Source: Rhodococcoides corynebacterioides NBRC 14404
GTDB taxonomy: Bacteria; Actinomycetota; Actinomycetes; Mycobacteriales; Mycobacteriaceae
Direction: 5' to 3'
DNA length: 64,000 bases
NCBI RefSeq assembly: GCF_001894765.1
Contig: NZ_BCWV01000002.1
Span: 186,001 to 250,000 of the forward strand
The notes under the pieces are model-generated. The model saw only the letters and a program-made list of their open reading frames with translations. It made no database searches and had not been told where the DNA came from. The first letter of the stretch is position 1; every line of letters starts with the position of its first letter. This document shows, one piece after another, positions 18,147-26,226 of this stretch. The position numbers and the translations under genes are program-made.

Positions 18147-18533
18147 GTGGCACCGTCGAAGACCGTGGACCCGGCCGAACTCCGAGCGTCGCTGATCGCG
18201 GTGTCCGCCTGGCTGGACGACCCGACCGTCCCGAAGCCGGCCCGCGCCGAGCTCGCGGCCGCCGTGCGGCTGAGTGCCCGCACGCTGGAGCAGACCGCGC
18301 CGGGGTCGAGTGTCGAGGTGCGGGTGCCGCCGTTCGTCGCGGTGCAGTGCATCGTCGGCCCCCGCCACACCCGCGGCACCCCGCCCAACGTGGTGGAGTG
18401 CGATCCGCGCACCTGGCTGTTGTTGGTGACGGGCCGGACCGAGTTCGCCGACGCCGTGCAGGGTGCGGGCGTGACGGCGTCGGGAGGGCGGGCCGGCGAG
18501 GTGGCGCACTGGTTGCCGCTCGTCCGGGTGTGA
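18147..18533 (+). CDS. sterol-carrier-like (bacterial SCP ortholog) protein
   Basis: 128-aa small cytoplasmic protein resembling the SCP-2-like 'bacterial SCP ortholog' family of actinobacteria: VEVRVPPFVAVQCIVGPRHTRGTPPNVVECDPRTWLLL followed by an acidic helix and a Gly-rich C-terminus. Such proteins are presumed to bind lipids or CoA esters, but no ligand can be read. The GTG start is 5 bp after the CPBP gene, making a purL-hydrolase-CPBP-SCP run of four close genes. The identification rests on the central motif block. Confidence 0.6.
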   Translation: MAPSKTVDPAELRASLIAVSAWLDDPTVPKPARAELAAAVRLSARTLEQTAPGSSVEVRVPPFVAVQCIVGPRHTRGTPPNVVECDPRTWLLLVTGRTEFADAVQGAGVTASGGRAGEVAHWLPLVRV

Positions 18534-18543
18534 GCCCGGCGCG

Positions 18544-19110
18544 TCAGTACTGCTCGGTGATCATGGTCGCGGTGGTGCCCGGCTCGAGGGCTTCGAAGAC
18601 GTGGGGAACGTCGCCGGGGTAGGAGAGGTAGTCACCGGGGTTCAGCTCGACGGGGTCGTCCACCGGCCCGAGGCGCGCGCGGCCGGTACCGAGCACCACG
18701 TGCTCGACGACCCCGTGCATGTGGGGATCGGACAGGCGGGGGCTGCCGGGATCGGCGGCGATGAGGTAGACGTCCCGACGCGCGTTCGGCGGGCAGGACG
18801 TCAGGAGCGTGGCGCTGTAGTCGGACGCGTCGGAGGCGATGGCCGGGCCCTCGCCGCGGCGCACGAGTCGCACTTCCTGGCGGGCGGGTTCGACGAGCCG
18901 GGCGAACGGGACGTCGAGGGTCACCGACAGGGCCCACAGCGTTTCGACGCTCGGGTTCCCGGTGCCCGACTCCAGTTGCGACAGTGTCGATTTCGCGATC
19001 CCGGCGCGGCGGGCGACCTCGGCGAGCGACAGGCCGGTGCGCCGACGCTCGCGCACCAGGGATGCGGCGATGGCGGCGATGGGGGCGCGATCGGACGGCA
19101 CGGCGTCCAT
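18544..19110 (-). CDS. XRE family regulator with cupin domain, likely controlling azlCD
   Basis: 188-aa regulator: helix-turn-helix at residues ~10-70 (SLAEVARRAGIAKSTLSQLESG) and a C-terminal cupin at ~110-185 (DPHMHGVVEHVVLGTGRARLG). The frame is open far upstream (to 19515) as a shadow of azlC; ATG 19110 is the first codon that leaves the divergent intergenic region free and gives a normal family N-terminus. It is divergent from azlC, with a 16-bp perfect palindrome in the shared 75-bp gap, so it probably regulates azlCD and itself. This HTH-cupin plus AzlCD pairing is common in bacteria. Confidence 0.85.
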   Translation of the reverse strand: MDAVPSDRAPIAAIAASLVRERRRTGLSLAEVARRAGIAKSTLSQLESGTGNPSVETLWALSVTLDVPFARLVEPARQEVRLVRRGEGPAIASDASDYSATLLTSCPPNARRDVYLIAADPGSPRLSDPHMHGVVEHVVLGTGRARLGPVDDPVELNPGDYLSYPGDVPHVFEALEPGTTATMITEQY

Positions 19111-19141
19111 TCTGGCACACCGTTCGGCAGACGCGTCGATC

Positions 19142-19157
19142 GTTCGTCTTGACGAAC
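19142..19157. promoter_or_regulatory. 16-bp perfect palindrome, candidate operator
   Basis: GTTCGTCTTGACGAAC: 7-bp arms around TT. The TTGACG inside it could be the -35 of azlC, so a bound repressor would block RNA polymerase. Placed between the divergent HTH-cupin gene and azlC. Confidence 0.6.
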
Positions 19158-19185
19158 CCGGTCGTGACCGTTCATCGTAGGAGTC

Positions 19186-19878
19186 ATGCGTTCGATGATG
19201 CGAACGATCCGGCGTGATCCGGACGTCGCGGTACGAGACATCCTGGTGGTGTGCCTGGCCGACGCCCTGGTGGGAGCGTCGCTGGGCGCCATCGCCGTGG
19301 CGTCGGGCCTTCCGTGGTGGCTCCCGGTGCTGCTCTCGGTGGTCGTCTTCGCGGGCGCGTCGCAGTTCGTCTTCGTCGGCGTCCTCGCCGCGGGCGGAAC
19401 CGTCCTCGCCGCCGCCCTCGGTGCGCTGCTGATCAACGGTCGCCTCACGCCGCTGGCGTTCTCGGTCGCCCCCTTGCTGGGGAACAGGGCCGCCACCCGT
19501 CTCGTCGGTGCCCATCTGGTGACCGACGAGTCCGTGGCCTTCGCCACCGCGGCGACCACGACGGCGGGGCGACGCCGCACCTACTGGTTCTCCTCGATCG
19601 TGCTGTTCGTGCTGTGGAATCTCGGAGTGCTGGTCGGTACCGCGGTGGGGTCCGTCGTCGCCGATTCCGACGCTCTGGGGCTCGACGCCGCCTTCCCCGC
19701 CGTGCTCCTCGCCCTGGTCATGCCGGCGCTGCGCGATCGCCTCACGAGACGCGCGGCGCTCGTCGGAGCCCTCGTCGCTCTCGCGGCGAACACGGTGGTG
19801 CCCGCCGGGGTGTCCGTGGTGATCGCGCTGGCCGTGGTCGTGCCGATCGTGCTGCGCCGCGAGCGGAGCGTCGCATGA
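19186..19878 (+). CDS. azlC: AzlC family branched-chain amino acid exporter, large subunit
   Basis: 230-aa membrane protein with about six hydrophobic helices. The family signature block is at residues ~20-90: LVGASLGAIAVASGLPWW, FAGASQFVFVGVLAAGG, then LLINGRLTPLAFSVAPLL. With AzlD it forms a branched-chain amino acid (or analogue) exporter. ATG 19186 follows GTAGGAG. The stop overlaps the azlD start (ATGA), so the subunits are translationally coupled. Probably controlled by the divergent HTH-cupin regulator. Confidence 0.85.
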   Translation: MRSMMRTIRRDPDVAVRDILVVCLADALVGASLGAIAVASGLPWWLPVLLSVVVFAGASQFVFVGVLAAGGTVLAAALGALLINGRLTPLAFSVAPLLGNRAATRLVGAHLVTDESVAFATAATTTAGRRRTYWFSSIVLFVLWNLGVLVGTAVGSVVADSDALGLDAAFPAVLLALVMPALRDRLTRRAALVGALVALAANTVVPAGVSVVIALAVVVPIVLRRERSVA

Positions 19879-20204
19879 GCACCGCGAGCGCCACGGTCCT
19901 GGTCCTCGGCGTGCTCGGGCTCGCGGCCGGCACGTACCTGCTCCGGCTGGGCGGAATCGTGCTGCGCGGCAGGCGAACTCTGACCCCCGCCGCGGAACGC
20001 ACGCTGGACGTCGCGGTGGCCGTCGTCTTCGTCGCGCTGGTCGCGACCTCCGCGTTCCCGGCCGGGGTCACGGCGTCGGGGCTCGCCCTTCCGGCCGGTG
20101 TGCTGGTGGCGGCCGTCCTCGCCTGGCGCCGAGCGCCGTTCGTCGTGGTCGTGGTCGGCGCGGCCGCCGTGACGGCGGTGCTGCGCCTGCTGGGTGCCGC
20201 GTGA
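19875..20204 (+). CDS. azlD: AzlD family branched-chain amino acid transport protein, small subunit
   Basis: 109-aa membrane protein with three to four hydrophobic helices, the small partner of AzlC. Length, the GTYLLRLGGIVLRGRR motif near residue 20 and the position directly after azlC with a 4-bp overlap identify it. The stop is immediately adjacent to the convergent small gene ending at 20205. Confidence 0.8.
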   Translation: MSTASATVLVLGVLGLAAGTYLLRLGGIVLRGRRTLTPAAERTLDVAVAVVFVALVATSAFPAGVTASGLALPAGVLVAAVLAWRRAPFVVVVVGAAAVTAVLRLLGAA

Positions 20205-20531
20205 CTACCAGGGACGAACCGGGGGCTTGACCCAGAGAATCTTCTCGTCCCGGTGCGGGCGCGCCTCCTCCGGCCGTCCGGCCGCCCAGGCATCCTTCTC
20301 GTCCAGCAGACCCGCGACCACCGTCCAGGTCTCGTCGGTGCTCGGGGGATTGATGTCCGCCGCGCGCGCCAGCTTGCGCCGCGTGGCCGCCGGCATCGCG
20401 CCGAGATCGCCGGAGTCGATGCCGCGGTCCCACAGATAGCGCGCGAGCGCGACGGCCTTCTCGCGTCGGGACCGTTCGGCGACGTCGGAGTGCGCGTAGC
20501 GGTCGTTCGCGCGGGCCTCGTCGATCGTCAC
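20205..20531 (-). CDS. small conserved hypothetical protein, coupled to DUF427 gene
   Basis: 108-aa soluble, helical, charged protein with no recognised domain. Residues ~20-60 are Arg/Ala-rich (SRREKAVALARYLWDRG, MPAATRRKLARAADINPPS) and the C-terminus is DEKILWVKPPVRPW. The GTG start overlaps the stop of the DUF427 gene (GTGA at 20528-20531), so translation is coupled and the two likely act together. A longer in-frame extension only shadows the DUF427 gene. I do not recognise a function. Confidence 0.65.
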   Translation of the reverse strand: MTIDEARANDRYAHSDVAERSRREKAVALARYLWDRGIDSGDLGAMPAATRRKLARAADINPPSTDETWTVVAGLLDEKDAWAAGRPEEARPHRDEKILWVKPPVRPW

Positions 20532-21043
20532 CACCCCCAGCTGCCCGGAATCCCCTTGAAGGGGCCGACCACGTCCGAGGTGATCCACCCGGCGTAGAAG
20601 CCGCCCTCCTGCGCCTGCGCGACCTCGCCGTCGAGTTCGCACGTCAGCTGGGCGGGGGAGAAGGACAGGGCGCCGGCGATGTCCGCGAACGCGGCGGTCG
20701 GGGTCTCGTAACTCCACCCGCCGGCCTCGAGAACGGCACCGTCGTCACCGAGGACGTCCCAGTAGGTGGCGGCGCCCTTCCACTCGCACATCGTCGATCG
20801 CGCGCGCGATCGACGCAGCCGCGAGGAGTCGACGTCGTCACGCGGGATGTACCACGTCGGCGGGTGACTGGTCTCGAGCACGCGATACGCCGACGTGCTG
20901 TCGGCGATCACCGCGTCCCCGAAGCGGACCACCAGGTGCCGCGTCGAGGACTCGAGTCGAGGTGGGCGCGGGTAGTCCCACACCGATTCCTGGCCCGCGC
21001 CGGGCTGCTCGGGGGTGACGCCGAAGGGAAGTCTGCCGACCAT
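20528..21043 (-). CDS. DUF427 domain protein
   Basis: 171-aa protein with one DUF427 domain: WDYPRPPRLE near residue 20, then VVRFGDAVIADSTSAYRVLETSHPPTWYIP and a MCEWKGAATYWDV motif, which is the family hallmark, and a GGWSYETPTAAFADIAGALSF tail. The molecular role of DUF427 proteins is unknown. Start choice is uncertain: ATG 21043, ATG 21055 and ATG 21151 are all in frame; 21043 gives the usual short N-terminus before the domain. Divergent from purF, coupled to the small gene downstream. Confidence 0.8.
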   Translation of the reverse strand: MVGRLPFGVTPEQPGAGQESVWDYPRPPRLESSTRHLVVRFGDAVIADSTSAYRVLETSHPPTWYIPRDDVDSSRLRRSRARSTMCEWKGAATYWDVLGDDGAVLEAGGWSYETPTAAFADIAGALSFSPAQLTCELDGEVAQAQEGGFYAGWITSDVVGPFKGIPGSWGW

Positions 21044-21189
21044 GCCCTCCATCATGCCCTCGGGAACAACCCGAGCGGCGGGGAAGTTGCCCGGAACGAA
21101 CGCCGTGGACGGTCCACCGGAATCGCTTCTGCGCTGTCCACGTGCGACCATCGTTCCACCCCCTCGCCGGCCCCTAGGGAGAGTTTGTC

Positions 21190-22755
21190 GTGACGCGTGC
21201 CGATCTCTCGGTCCACAGCCCCACCCTGCCGACCCCCGCCGATCTCGAGGGACCGGAGAACGAGCCCCGCGAGGAATGCGGTGTCTTCGGGGTCTGGGCG
21301 CCCGGCGAGGACGTCGCCAAGATGACGTACTACGGCCTCTACGCGCTCCAGCATCGCGGGCAGGAGGCGGCCGGCATCGCCGTCGCCGACGGCTCCCAGG
21401 TGCTGGTGTTCAAGGATCTCGGCCTGGTCAGCCAGGTGTTCGACGAGCAGACGCTCGCGGCCATGAACGGCCACGTCGCCATCGGGCACTGCCGCTACTC
21501 CACCACCGGGTCCACGACGTGGGAGAACGCGCAGCCGATCTTCCGAACCACCGCCGCCGGCAGTGGCGTGGCGCTGGGCCACAACGGCAACCTGGTCAAC
21601 ACCGCGGCCCTGTCCGACCGGGCGCGGGAGGCGGGCATCATGGGCCGCCCGCGCGGGACGGGTGCCACCTCGGACTCCGACGTGGTGGGTGCGCTCCTGG
21701 CTCACGGCGCCGCCGACAGCACCATCGAGCAGGCCGCGATGGAGCTGCTGCCCACGCTCGAGGGTGCGTTCTGCCTCACGTTCATGGACGAGAACACCCT
21801 GTATGCAGCTCGCGATCCGCACGGCGTGCGCCCGCTCTCGCTCGGCCGCCTCGACCGCGGCTGGGTGGTCGCGTCCGAGACCGCGGCACTCGACATCGTC
21901 GGCGCCTCGTTCGTCCGGGACATCGAGCCGGGTGAGTTGCTGGCCATCGACGCCGACGGCGTCCGTTCGTCGCGGTTCGCCGCCCCCGAACCCAAGGGCT
22001 GCATCTTCGAATACGTGTACCTCGCGCGCCCCGACAGCGTCATCGGCGGTCGGTCGGTGCATTCGACCCGCGTCGAGATCGGCCGTCGGCTCGCCGAAGA
22101 GCACCCGGCCGAGGCCGACCTGGTCATCCCGGTGCCCGAATCCGGCACGCCCGCGGCCGTCGGCTACGCGCAGGGGTCCGGCATTCCCTACGGCCAGGGC
22201 CTGATGAAGAACGCCTACGTGGGCCGCACCTTCATCCAACCGTCGCAGACCATCCGTCAGCTCGGCATCCGACTCAAGCTCAATCCGCTGCGCGAGGTCA
22301 TTCGGGGCAAGCGGCTCGTGGTGGTGGACGATTCGATCGTCCGCGGCAACACCCAGCGCGCCCTCGTCCGCATGCTGCGCGAGGCCGGCGCCCTCGAGAT
22401 CCACGTGCGCATCGCCTCGCCGCCCGTGCGGTGGCCCTGCTTCTACGGCATCGACTTCGCCTCACCGGCGGAGTTGATCGCCAACGGCATGGACTCCGAG
22501 GACGGCATGCTCGAGGGCGTGCGGCAGGCCATCGGCGCCGACTCGCTGGGCTACATCTCCATCGACGGCATGATCGGCGCGTCCGAGCAGCCGTCCACTC
22601 GCCTGTGTGCGGCCTGCTTCGACGGCAACTACCCCATCGCGCTCCCGAAGGAGACCGCGATGGGCAAGAGCGTCCTCGAGAAGCTGTTCGCCTCGGCACC
22701 GGGCCTGACCGCCCCGGCCGACGACGACAACGTGAGCGCTCTCTCCCGCCCCTGA
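21190..22755 (+). CDS. purF: amidophosphoribosyltransferase PurF
   Basis: 521-aa enzyme for the first committed step of purine synthesis (PRPP + glutamine to 5-phosphoribosylamine). The N-terminal glutaminase nucleophile is C30 in EECGVFGVW, so a ~29-residue propeptide must be removed, as in the B. subtilis-type enzyme. YALQHRGQEAAG follows; the PRPP loop is VVVDDSIVRGNTQ near residue 380. C-terminal cysteines (SPPVRWPCFYG, LCAACFDG) suit the Fe-S cluster type. The GTG start has GGGAG upstream. A small ORF follows by 4 bp. Confidence 0.95.
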   Translation: MTRADLSVHSPTLPTPADLEGPENEPREECGVFGVWAPGEDVAKMTYYGLYALQHRGQEAAGIAVADGSQVLVFKDLGLVSQVFDEQTLAAMNGHVAIGHCRYSTTGSTTWENAQPIFRTTAAGSGVALGHNGNLVNTAALSDRAREAGIMGRPRGTGATSDSDVVGALLAHGAADSTIEQAAMELLPTLEGAFCLTFMDENTLYAARDPHGVRPLSLGRLDRGWVVASETAALDIVGASFVRDIEPGELLAIDADGVRSSRFAAPEPKGCIFEYVYLARPDSVIGGRSVHSTRVEIGRRLAEEHPAEADLVIPVPESGTPAAVGYAQGSGIPYGQGLMKNAYVGRTFIQPSQTIRQLGIRLKLNPLREVIRGKRLVVVDDSIVRGNTQRALVRMLREAGALEIHVRIASPPVRWPCFYGIDFASPAELIANGMDSEDGMLEGVRQAIGADSLGYISIDGMIGASEQPSTRLCAACFDGNYPIALPKETAMGKSVLEKLFASAPGLTAPADDDNVSALSRP

Positions 22756-22759
22756 CGCC

Positions 22760-23380
22760 GTGTTGATCCGTCGCGCCGTCGCCGAGGCCATCGCCGCAGG
22801 AACGGTGCGCGTGCAGTACCGGCGTTGGGGCAAGCGTCGCGTCAAGGTCGGGACGTGGATCCACACGCCGGTCGGGGTGATCGTCGTGGACGCGATCACC
22901 GAGGTCGACCCCACGACGCTGACCGACGACGACGCTCGGGCGGCCGGGGAGACGTCGGTCGCGCAGCTACGCAAGGGTTTCCGTGGCGCCGACGGTGATC
23001 CGGTGTGGCGCATCGAGGTCTCGTACGGCGGCGAGGATCCTCGCATCGCCCTGCGCGAGGACGACGCTCTCACCGACGACGAACTGGCGTCCCTGCGTGC
23101 GAAGGTCGACGCGATGGATGCGCGGGCGGACTCGCCCTGGGCGTGGGCGACGCTGGAGCTGATCCGCGATCACCCGGCGGTGCTCGCCGCGGACCTCGGG
23201 GCTCGGCTGGGGCTCGAGCGCGACGTGTTCAAGCCGCGGGTGCGGCGCCTGAAGGCGCTCGGCCTCACCGAGAGCCTCCGGGTCGGGTACCGGTTGTCAC
23301 CGCGGGGGGAGCGGGTGGTGGAGGCTGCTCGTCGGACAGGTGAACAAGCCGACAGCCCTACCGGTCATGACCGGTCATGA
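22760..23380 (+). CDS. hypothetical protein: basic N-terminal module plus winged-helix-like C-terminus
   Basis: 206-aa protein. Residues ~10-100 (RVQYRRWGKRRVKVGTWI, then PVGVIVVDAITEV) are basic and beta-rich and could be an ASCH/PUA-like RNA-binding module. Residues ~125-190 (ATLELIRDHPAVLAADLGARL, then RLKALGLTESLRVGYRLSPRG) read like a winged helix-turn-helix. Neither assignment is certain. The GTG start is only 4 bp after the purF stop, so translation is likely coupled to purF. An 18-bp palindrome covers the stop codon. Function unknown; a nucleic-acid-binding role tied to purine supply is speculative. Confidence 0.6.
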   Translation: MLIRRAVAEAIAAGTVRVQYRRWGKRRVKVGTWIHTPVGVIVVDAITEVDPTTLTDDDARAAGETSVAQLRKGFRGADGDPVWRIEVSYGGEDPRIALREDDALTDDELASLRAKVDAMDARADSPWAWATLELIRDHPAVLAADLGARLGLERDVFKPRVRRLKALGLTESLRVGYRLSPRGERVVEAARRTGEQADSPTGHDRS

Positions 23381-23381
23381 C
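23364..23381. promoter_or_regulatory. 18-bp perfect palindrome upstream of the Dpp-type operon
   Basis: GTCATGACCGGTCATGAC overlaps the stop codon of the preceding gene (23378-23380). A second, overlapping 16-bp palindrome ACCGGTCATGACCGGT starts at 23360. It lies about 115 bp upstream of the solute-binding-protein start and could be a repressor site. Confidence 0.45.
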
Positions 23382-23497
23382 TGAAATCGGCATTCGTCAC
23401 ACGATCGTCACACGGCCTCGGTAATCTTCCGTTCACCGAAACGCACCGTCGTACGGCACCCGTCTGCTGTGCGACGACGAACGAAGGATCACCCACC

Positions 23498-25135
23498 ATG
23501 AGCGTGCCCTCCCGAGGACGCACCGCGCGCGTGTTCAGCACCCGTACCGCCGCCGTGTCCCTCATGTCCGTCGCCGCCCTCACGGCGGCGGCCTGCGGTT
23601 CCGGCCGTACCGACGGCGGCGGCGAGGGCGGTGACGCCGCCGGCGACGCCCTGGTGGTGGGCACCACCGACCAGGTCTACTCGCTGGACCCGGCCGCCTC
23701 GTACGACAACGGCTCGTTCACCATCATGAACCAGGTCTATCCGTTCTTGATGAACTACGCGCCCGGCAGCGACGAGCTGCAGCCCGACGCGGCGGAGAGC
23801 TGCGAGTTCAGCCAGCCCACCGTGTACACCTGCACGCTGAAGGACGGGCTGACCTTCGCCAACGGCAACGCCCTCACCAGCGAGGACGTGAAATTCTCCT
23901 TCGATCGCATCGTCTCCATCGACGACCCCAACGGGCCGTCGTCGCTGCTCGCGAACCTCGACTCCGTGGCCGCTCCGGACGACCGCACGGTCGAGTTCAC
24001 CCTGAAGGCGCCGAACGATCAGACCTTCCCGCAGGTGCTCGCCACCAACACCGGGCCCATCGTCGACTCGCAGGTGTTCTCGGCCGACGCGATCCTCGAC
24101 GACGACGCGGTGGTGGCCGGCAAGCCGTTCGCCGGTCCGTACTCGATCGACAGCTACGAGAAGAACTCCCTGGTGAGCTTCTCCGCGTTCGACGGCTACC
24201 AGGGTGTGCTCGGCACGCCGAAGACGTCGTCGGTCACGCTGCGCACCTACACCAGCGCCGACAACCTCAAGCTCGACATGCAGAACAAGTCCATCGACGT
24301 CGCGTGGCGATCGCTCACCCCGACCGACATCGAGTCGCTCGAGGGGACCGAGGGCCTCACGGTGCACGAGGGTCCCGGCGGTGAGCTGCGCTACGTCGTG
24401 TTCAACCTGAACACCATGCCGGGCGGCACCCCCGAGCAGAAGCTGGCGATCCGCAAGGCCGTCGCGGCGTCGGTCGACCGTGACGCGCTGTCCGAGAACG
24501 TCTACAAGGGCACCTTCACCCCGGCCTGGTCGGTGGTCCCCAGCGGACTCGAGGGCGCCAACACCGCGTTCAAGGACATCTACGGCGAGTCGCCGAGCAA
24601 GGACGAGGCCGCGAAGTTCCTGTCCGACGCCGGGATCCAGACTCCTGTCGCCGTCAACCTGCAGTACAACCCGGACCACTACGGTTCGAGCTCGTCCGAG
24701 GAGTACGCCGCGGTGAAGGCGCAGCTCGAGGACACGGGCCTGTTCACGGTGAACCTGCAGTCGACCGAGTGGAACACCTACAACAAGGAACGCGTCGCCG
24801 ACACCTACCCCGTGTACCAGCTGGGCTGGTTCCCGGACTTCCCGGACGCCGACAACTACCTGACGCCGTTCTTCGCGCCGGACAACTTCCTGCAGAACCA
24901 CTTCGACAACCCCGAGATCACGGCGTTGATCGACGCCGAGCGCACCGAGACCGACGAGGCTCGTCGCAGCGAGATCATCGGGGAGATCCAGACGAAGATG
25001 GCGCAGGATCACGTCTCGACGCTGCCGCTGCTCGAGGGCAAGCAGATCGCGATCTCGACCGACTCCGTCACCGGTGTCGACGAGACCCTCGACGCGTCGT
25101 TCAAGTTCCGCTTCACCCCCATCGCGAAGGGCTGA
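23498..25135 (+). CDS. ABC transporter substrate-binding lipoprotein (family 5, dipeptide/oligopeptide type)
   Basis: 545-aa extracytoplasmic lipoprotein: Arg-containing N-terminus, hydrophobic stretch and lipobox LTAAAC with C33 as the lipidated residue, then a Gly-rich linker. The mature part is a SBP_bac_5 domain (VVGTTDQVYSLDPAASYDNG, later FFAPDNFLQNHFDNPE and LPLLEGKQIA). Start of a four-gene operon with two permeases and a double ATPase, all overlapping or within a few bases. The likely substrates are di/oligopeptides, but nickel or other ligands cannot be excluded. Confidence 0.88.
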   Translation: MSVPSRGRTARVFSTRTAAVSLMSVAALTAAACGSGRTDGGGEGGDAAGDALVVGTTDQVYSLDPAASYDNGSFTIMNQVYPFLMNYAPGSDELQPDAAESCEFSQPTVYTCTLKDGLTFANGNALTSEDVKFSFDRIVSIDDPNGPSSLLANLDSVAAPDDRTVEFTLKAPNDQTFPQVLATNTGPIVDSQVFSADAILDDDAVVAGKPFAGPYSIDSYEKNSLVSFSAFDGYQGVLGTPKTSSVTLRTYTSADNLKLDMQNKSIDVAWRSLTPTDIESLEGTEGLTVHEGPGGELRYVVFNLNTMPGGTPEQKLAIRKAVAASVDRDALSENVYKGTFTPAWSVVPSGLEGANTAFKDIYGESPSKDEAAKFLSDAGIQTPVAVNLQYNPDHYGSSSSEEYAAVKAQLEDTGLFTVNLQSTEWNTYNKERVADTYPVYQLGWFPDFPDADNYLTPFFAPDNFLQNHFDNPEITALIDAERTETDEARRSEIIGEIQTKMAQDHVSTLPLLEGKQIAISTDSVTGVDETLDASFKFRFTPIAKG

Positions 25136-25137
25136 GC

Positions 25138-26226
25138 ATGACCACCACCACGCCGGACGAGGCGTCGGTGGGGAAGCAGTCACGGGCGAGCGCGTCGTCA
25201 CGCTACGGCGCGCTCGCCCGTTATCTCGTGATCCGGTTCCTGCTGATCGTGCCGACGGCATGGATCCTGGTCACGGTGGTCTTCTTCCTCATGCGCGTCC
25301 TCGGAGACCCCATCAGCGCCGCCCTCGGCGGTCGGCTGCCCGCCGACCAGATCGCCGAGCGCCGCGCCGCCGCGGGCTACGACCGGCCCATCCTGGTGCA
25401 GTACTGGGAGTACCTCTCCGGCCTGGTGCGCGGTGACTTCGGTCGCGCCGCGACCAACAACCAGGAGATCAGCAGCGTGCTGATCACCAACGGCGCCGCC
25501 ACCCTCGAACTCGCGTTCTGGGCACTGCTGGTGGCCTTCGCCGTCGGCATCCCGCTCGGGTTCTACGCCGCCACGCGTCGGGACTCGTTCTCCGACGGCA
25601 CCCTGCGCATCCTCGCGATCCTCTTCTACGCCGCACCCGTGTTCTTCGTCGGCATGCTGCTCAAGCTGGTGTTCGCCGTGAAGCTGGGGTGGCTGCCGGT
25701 GGCGGGGCGCGCGAGCACCGACGTCGAACTGGCGCTGCAGAACGTGTCGCCGAAGACCAACATCCTGCTGATCGACTCGATCCTCTACGGCGACACCGGG
25801 TACACCGTCGACGTCCTGAAGCACGCCGTACTCCCGGCGATCGCGCTGGGACTGCTCACGGCCGGGGTGTTCCTGCGCCTGGTGCGCGTGAACCTGCTGC
25901 AGACCCTGCAGGCCGGCTACGTCGACGCCGCGCGGGCTCGCGGGCTCTCGGCGCGCACCGTCGCTCGTCGACACGCGTTCCGCAACGCGCTCATTCCCGT
26001 CGTGACGGTGATGGGCCTGCAGATCGCGATGCTGCTGGGCGGTGCCGTCCTCACCGAGACGACCTTCGAGTGGCAGGGCCTGGGCTACCAGCTCGCCCGC
26101 TATCTGCAGGCGCGGGACTTCGTCGCCGTCCAGGGCATCGTGACCTTCCTGGCCATCGTGGTCGCGGTGATCAGCTTCCTCACGGACGCGATCGTGGCCC
26201 TCGTCGACCCGCGGGTGAGGTTCTGA
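25138..26226 (+). CDS. ABC transporter permease, DppB/OppB type
   Basis: 362-aa membrane permease with a ~25-residue cytoplasmic tail, a first helix at ~28-55 and five more. The EAA loop is near residue 265 (VDAARARGLSARTVARRHAFRNALIP), which contacts the ATPase. The ATG is 2 bp after the stop of the lipoprotein gene; a longer open frame upstream is a shadow. The stop overlaps the next permease start (TGATG). Confidence 0.9.
   Translation: MTTTTPDEASVGKQSRASASSRYGALARYLVIRFLLIVPTAWILVTVVFFLMRVLGDPISAALGGRLPADQIAERRAAAGYDRPILVQYWEYLSGLVRGDFGRAATNNQEISSVLITNGAATLELAFWALLVAFAVGIPLGFYAATRRDSFSDGTLRILAILFYAAPVFFVGMLLKLVFAVKLGWLPVAGRASTDVELALQNVSPKTNILLIDSILYGDTGYTVDVLKHAVLPAIALGLLTAGVFLRLVRVNLLQTLQAGYVDAARARGLSARTVARRHAFRNALIPVVTVMGLQIAMLLGGAVLTETTFEWQGLGYQLARYLQARDFVAVQGIVTFLAIVVAVISFLTDAIVALVDPRVRF

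Noticed and set aside
15986..18412. Minus-strand open frame of 808 codons
   Set aside because: Shadow of the membrane hydrolase and its downstream genes; its translation is low-complexity and lacks domains.
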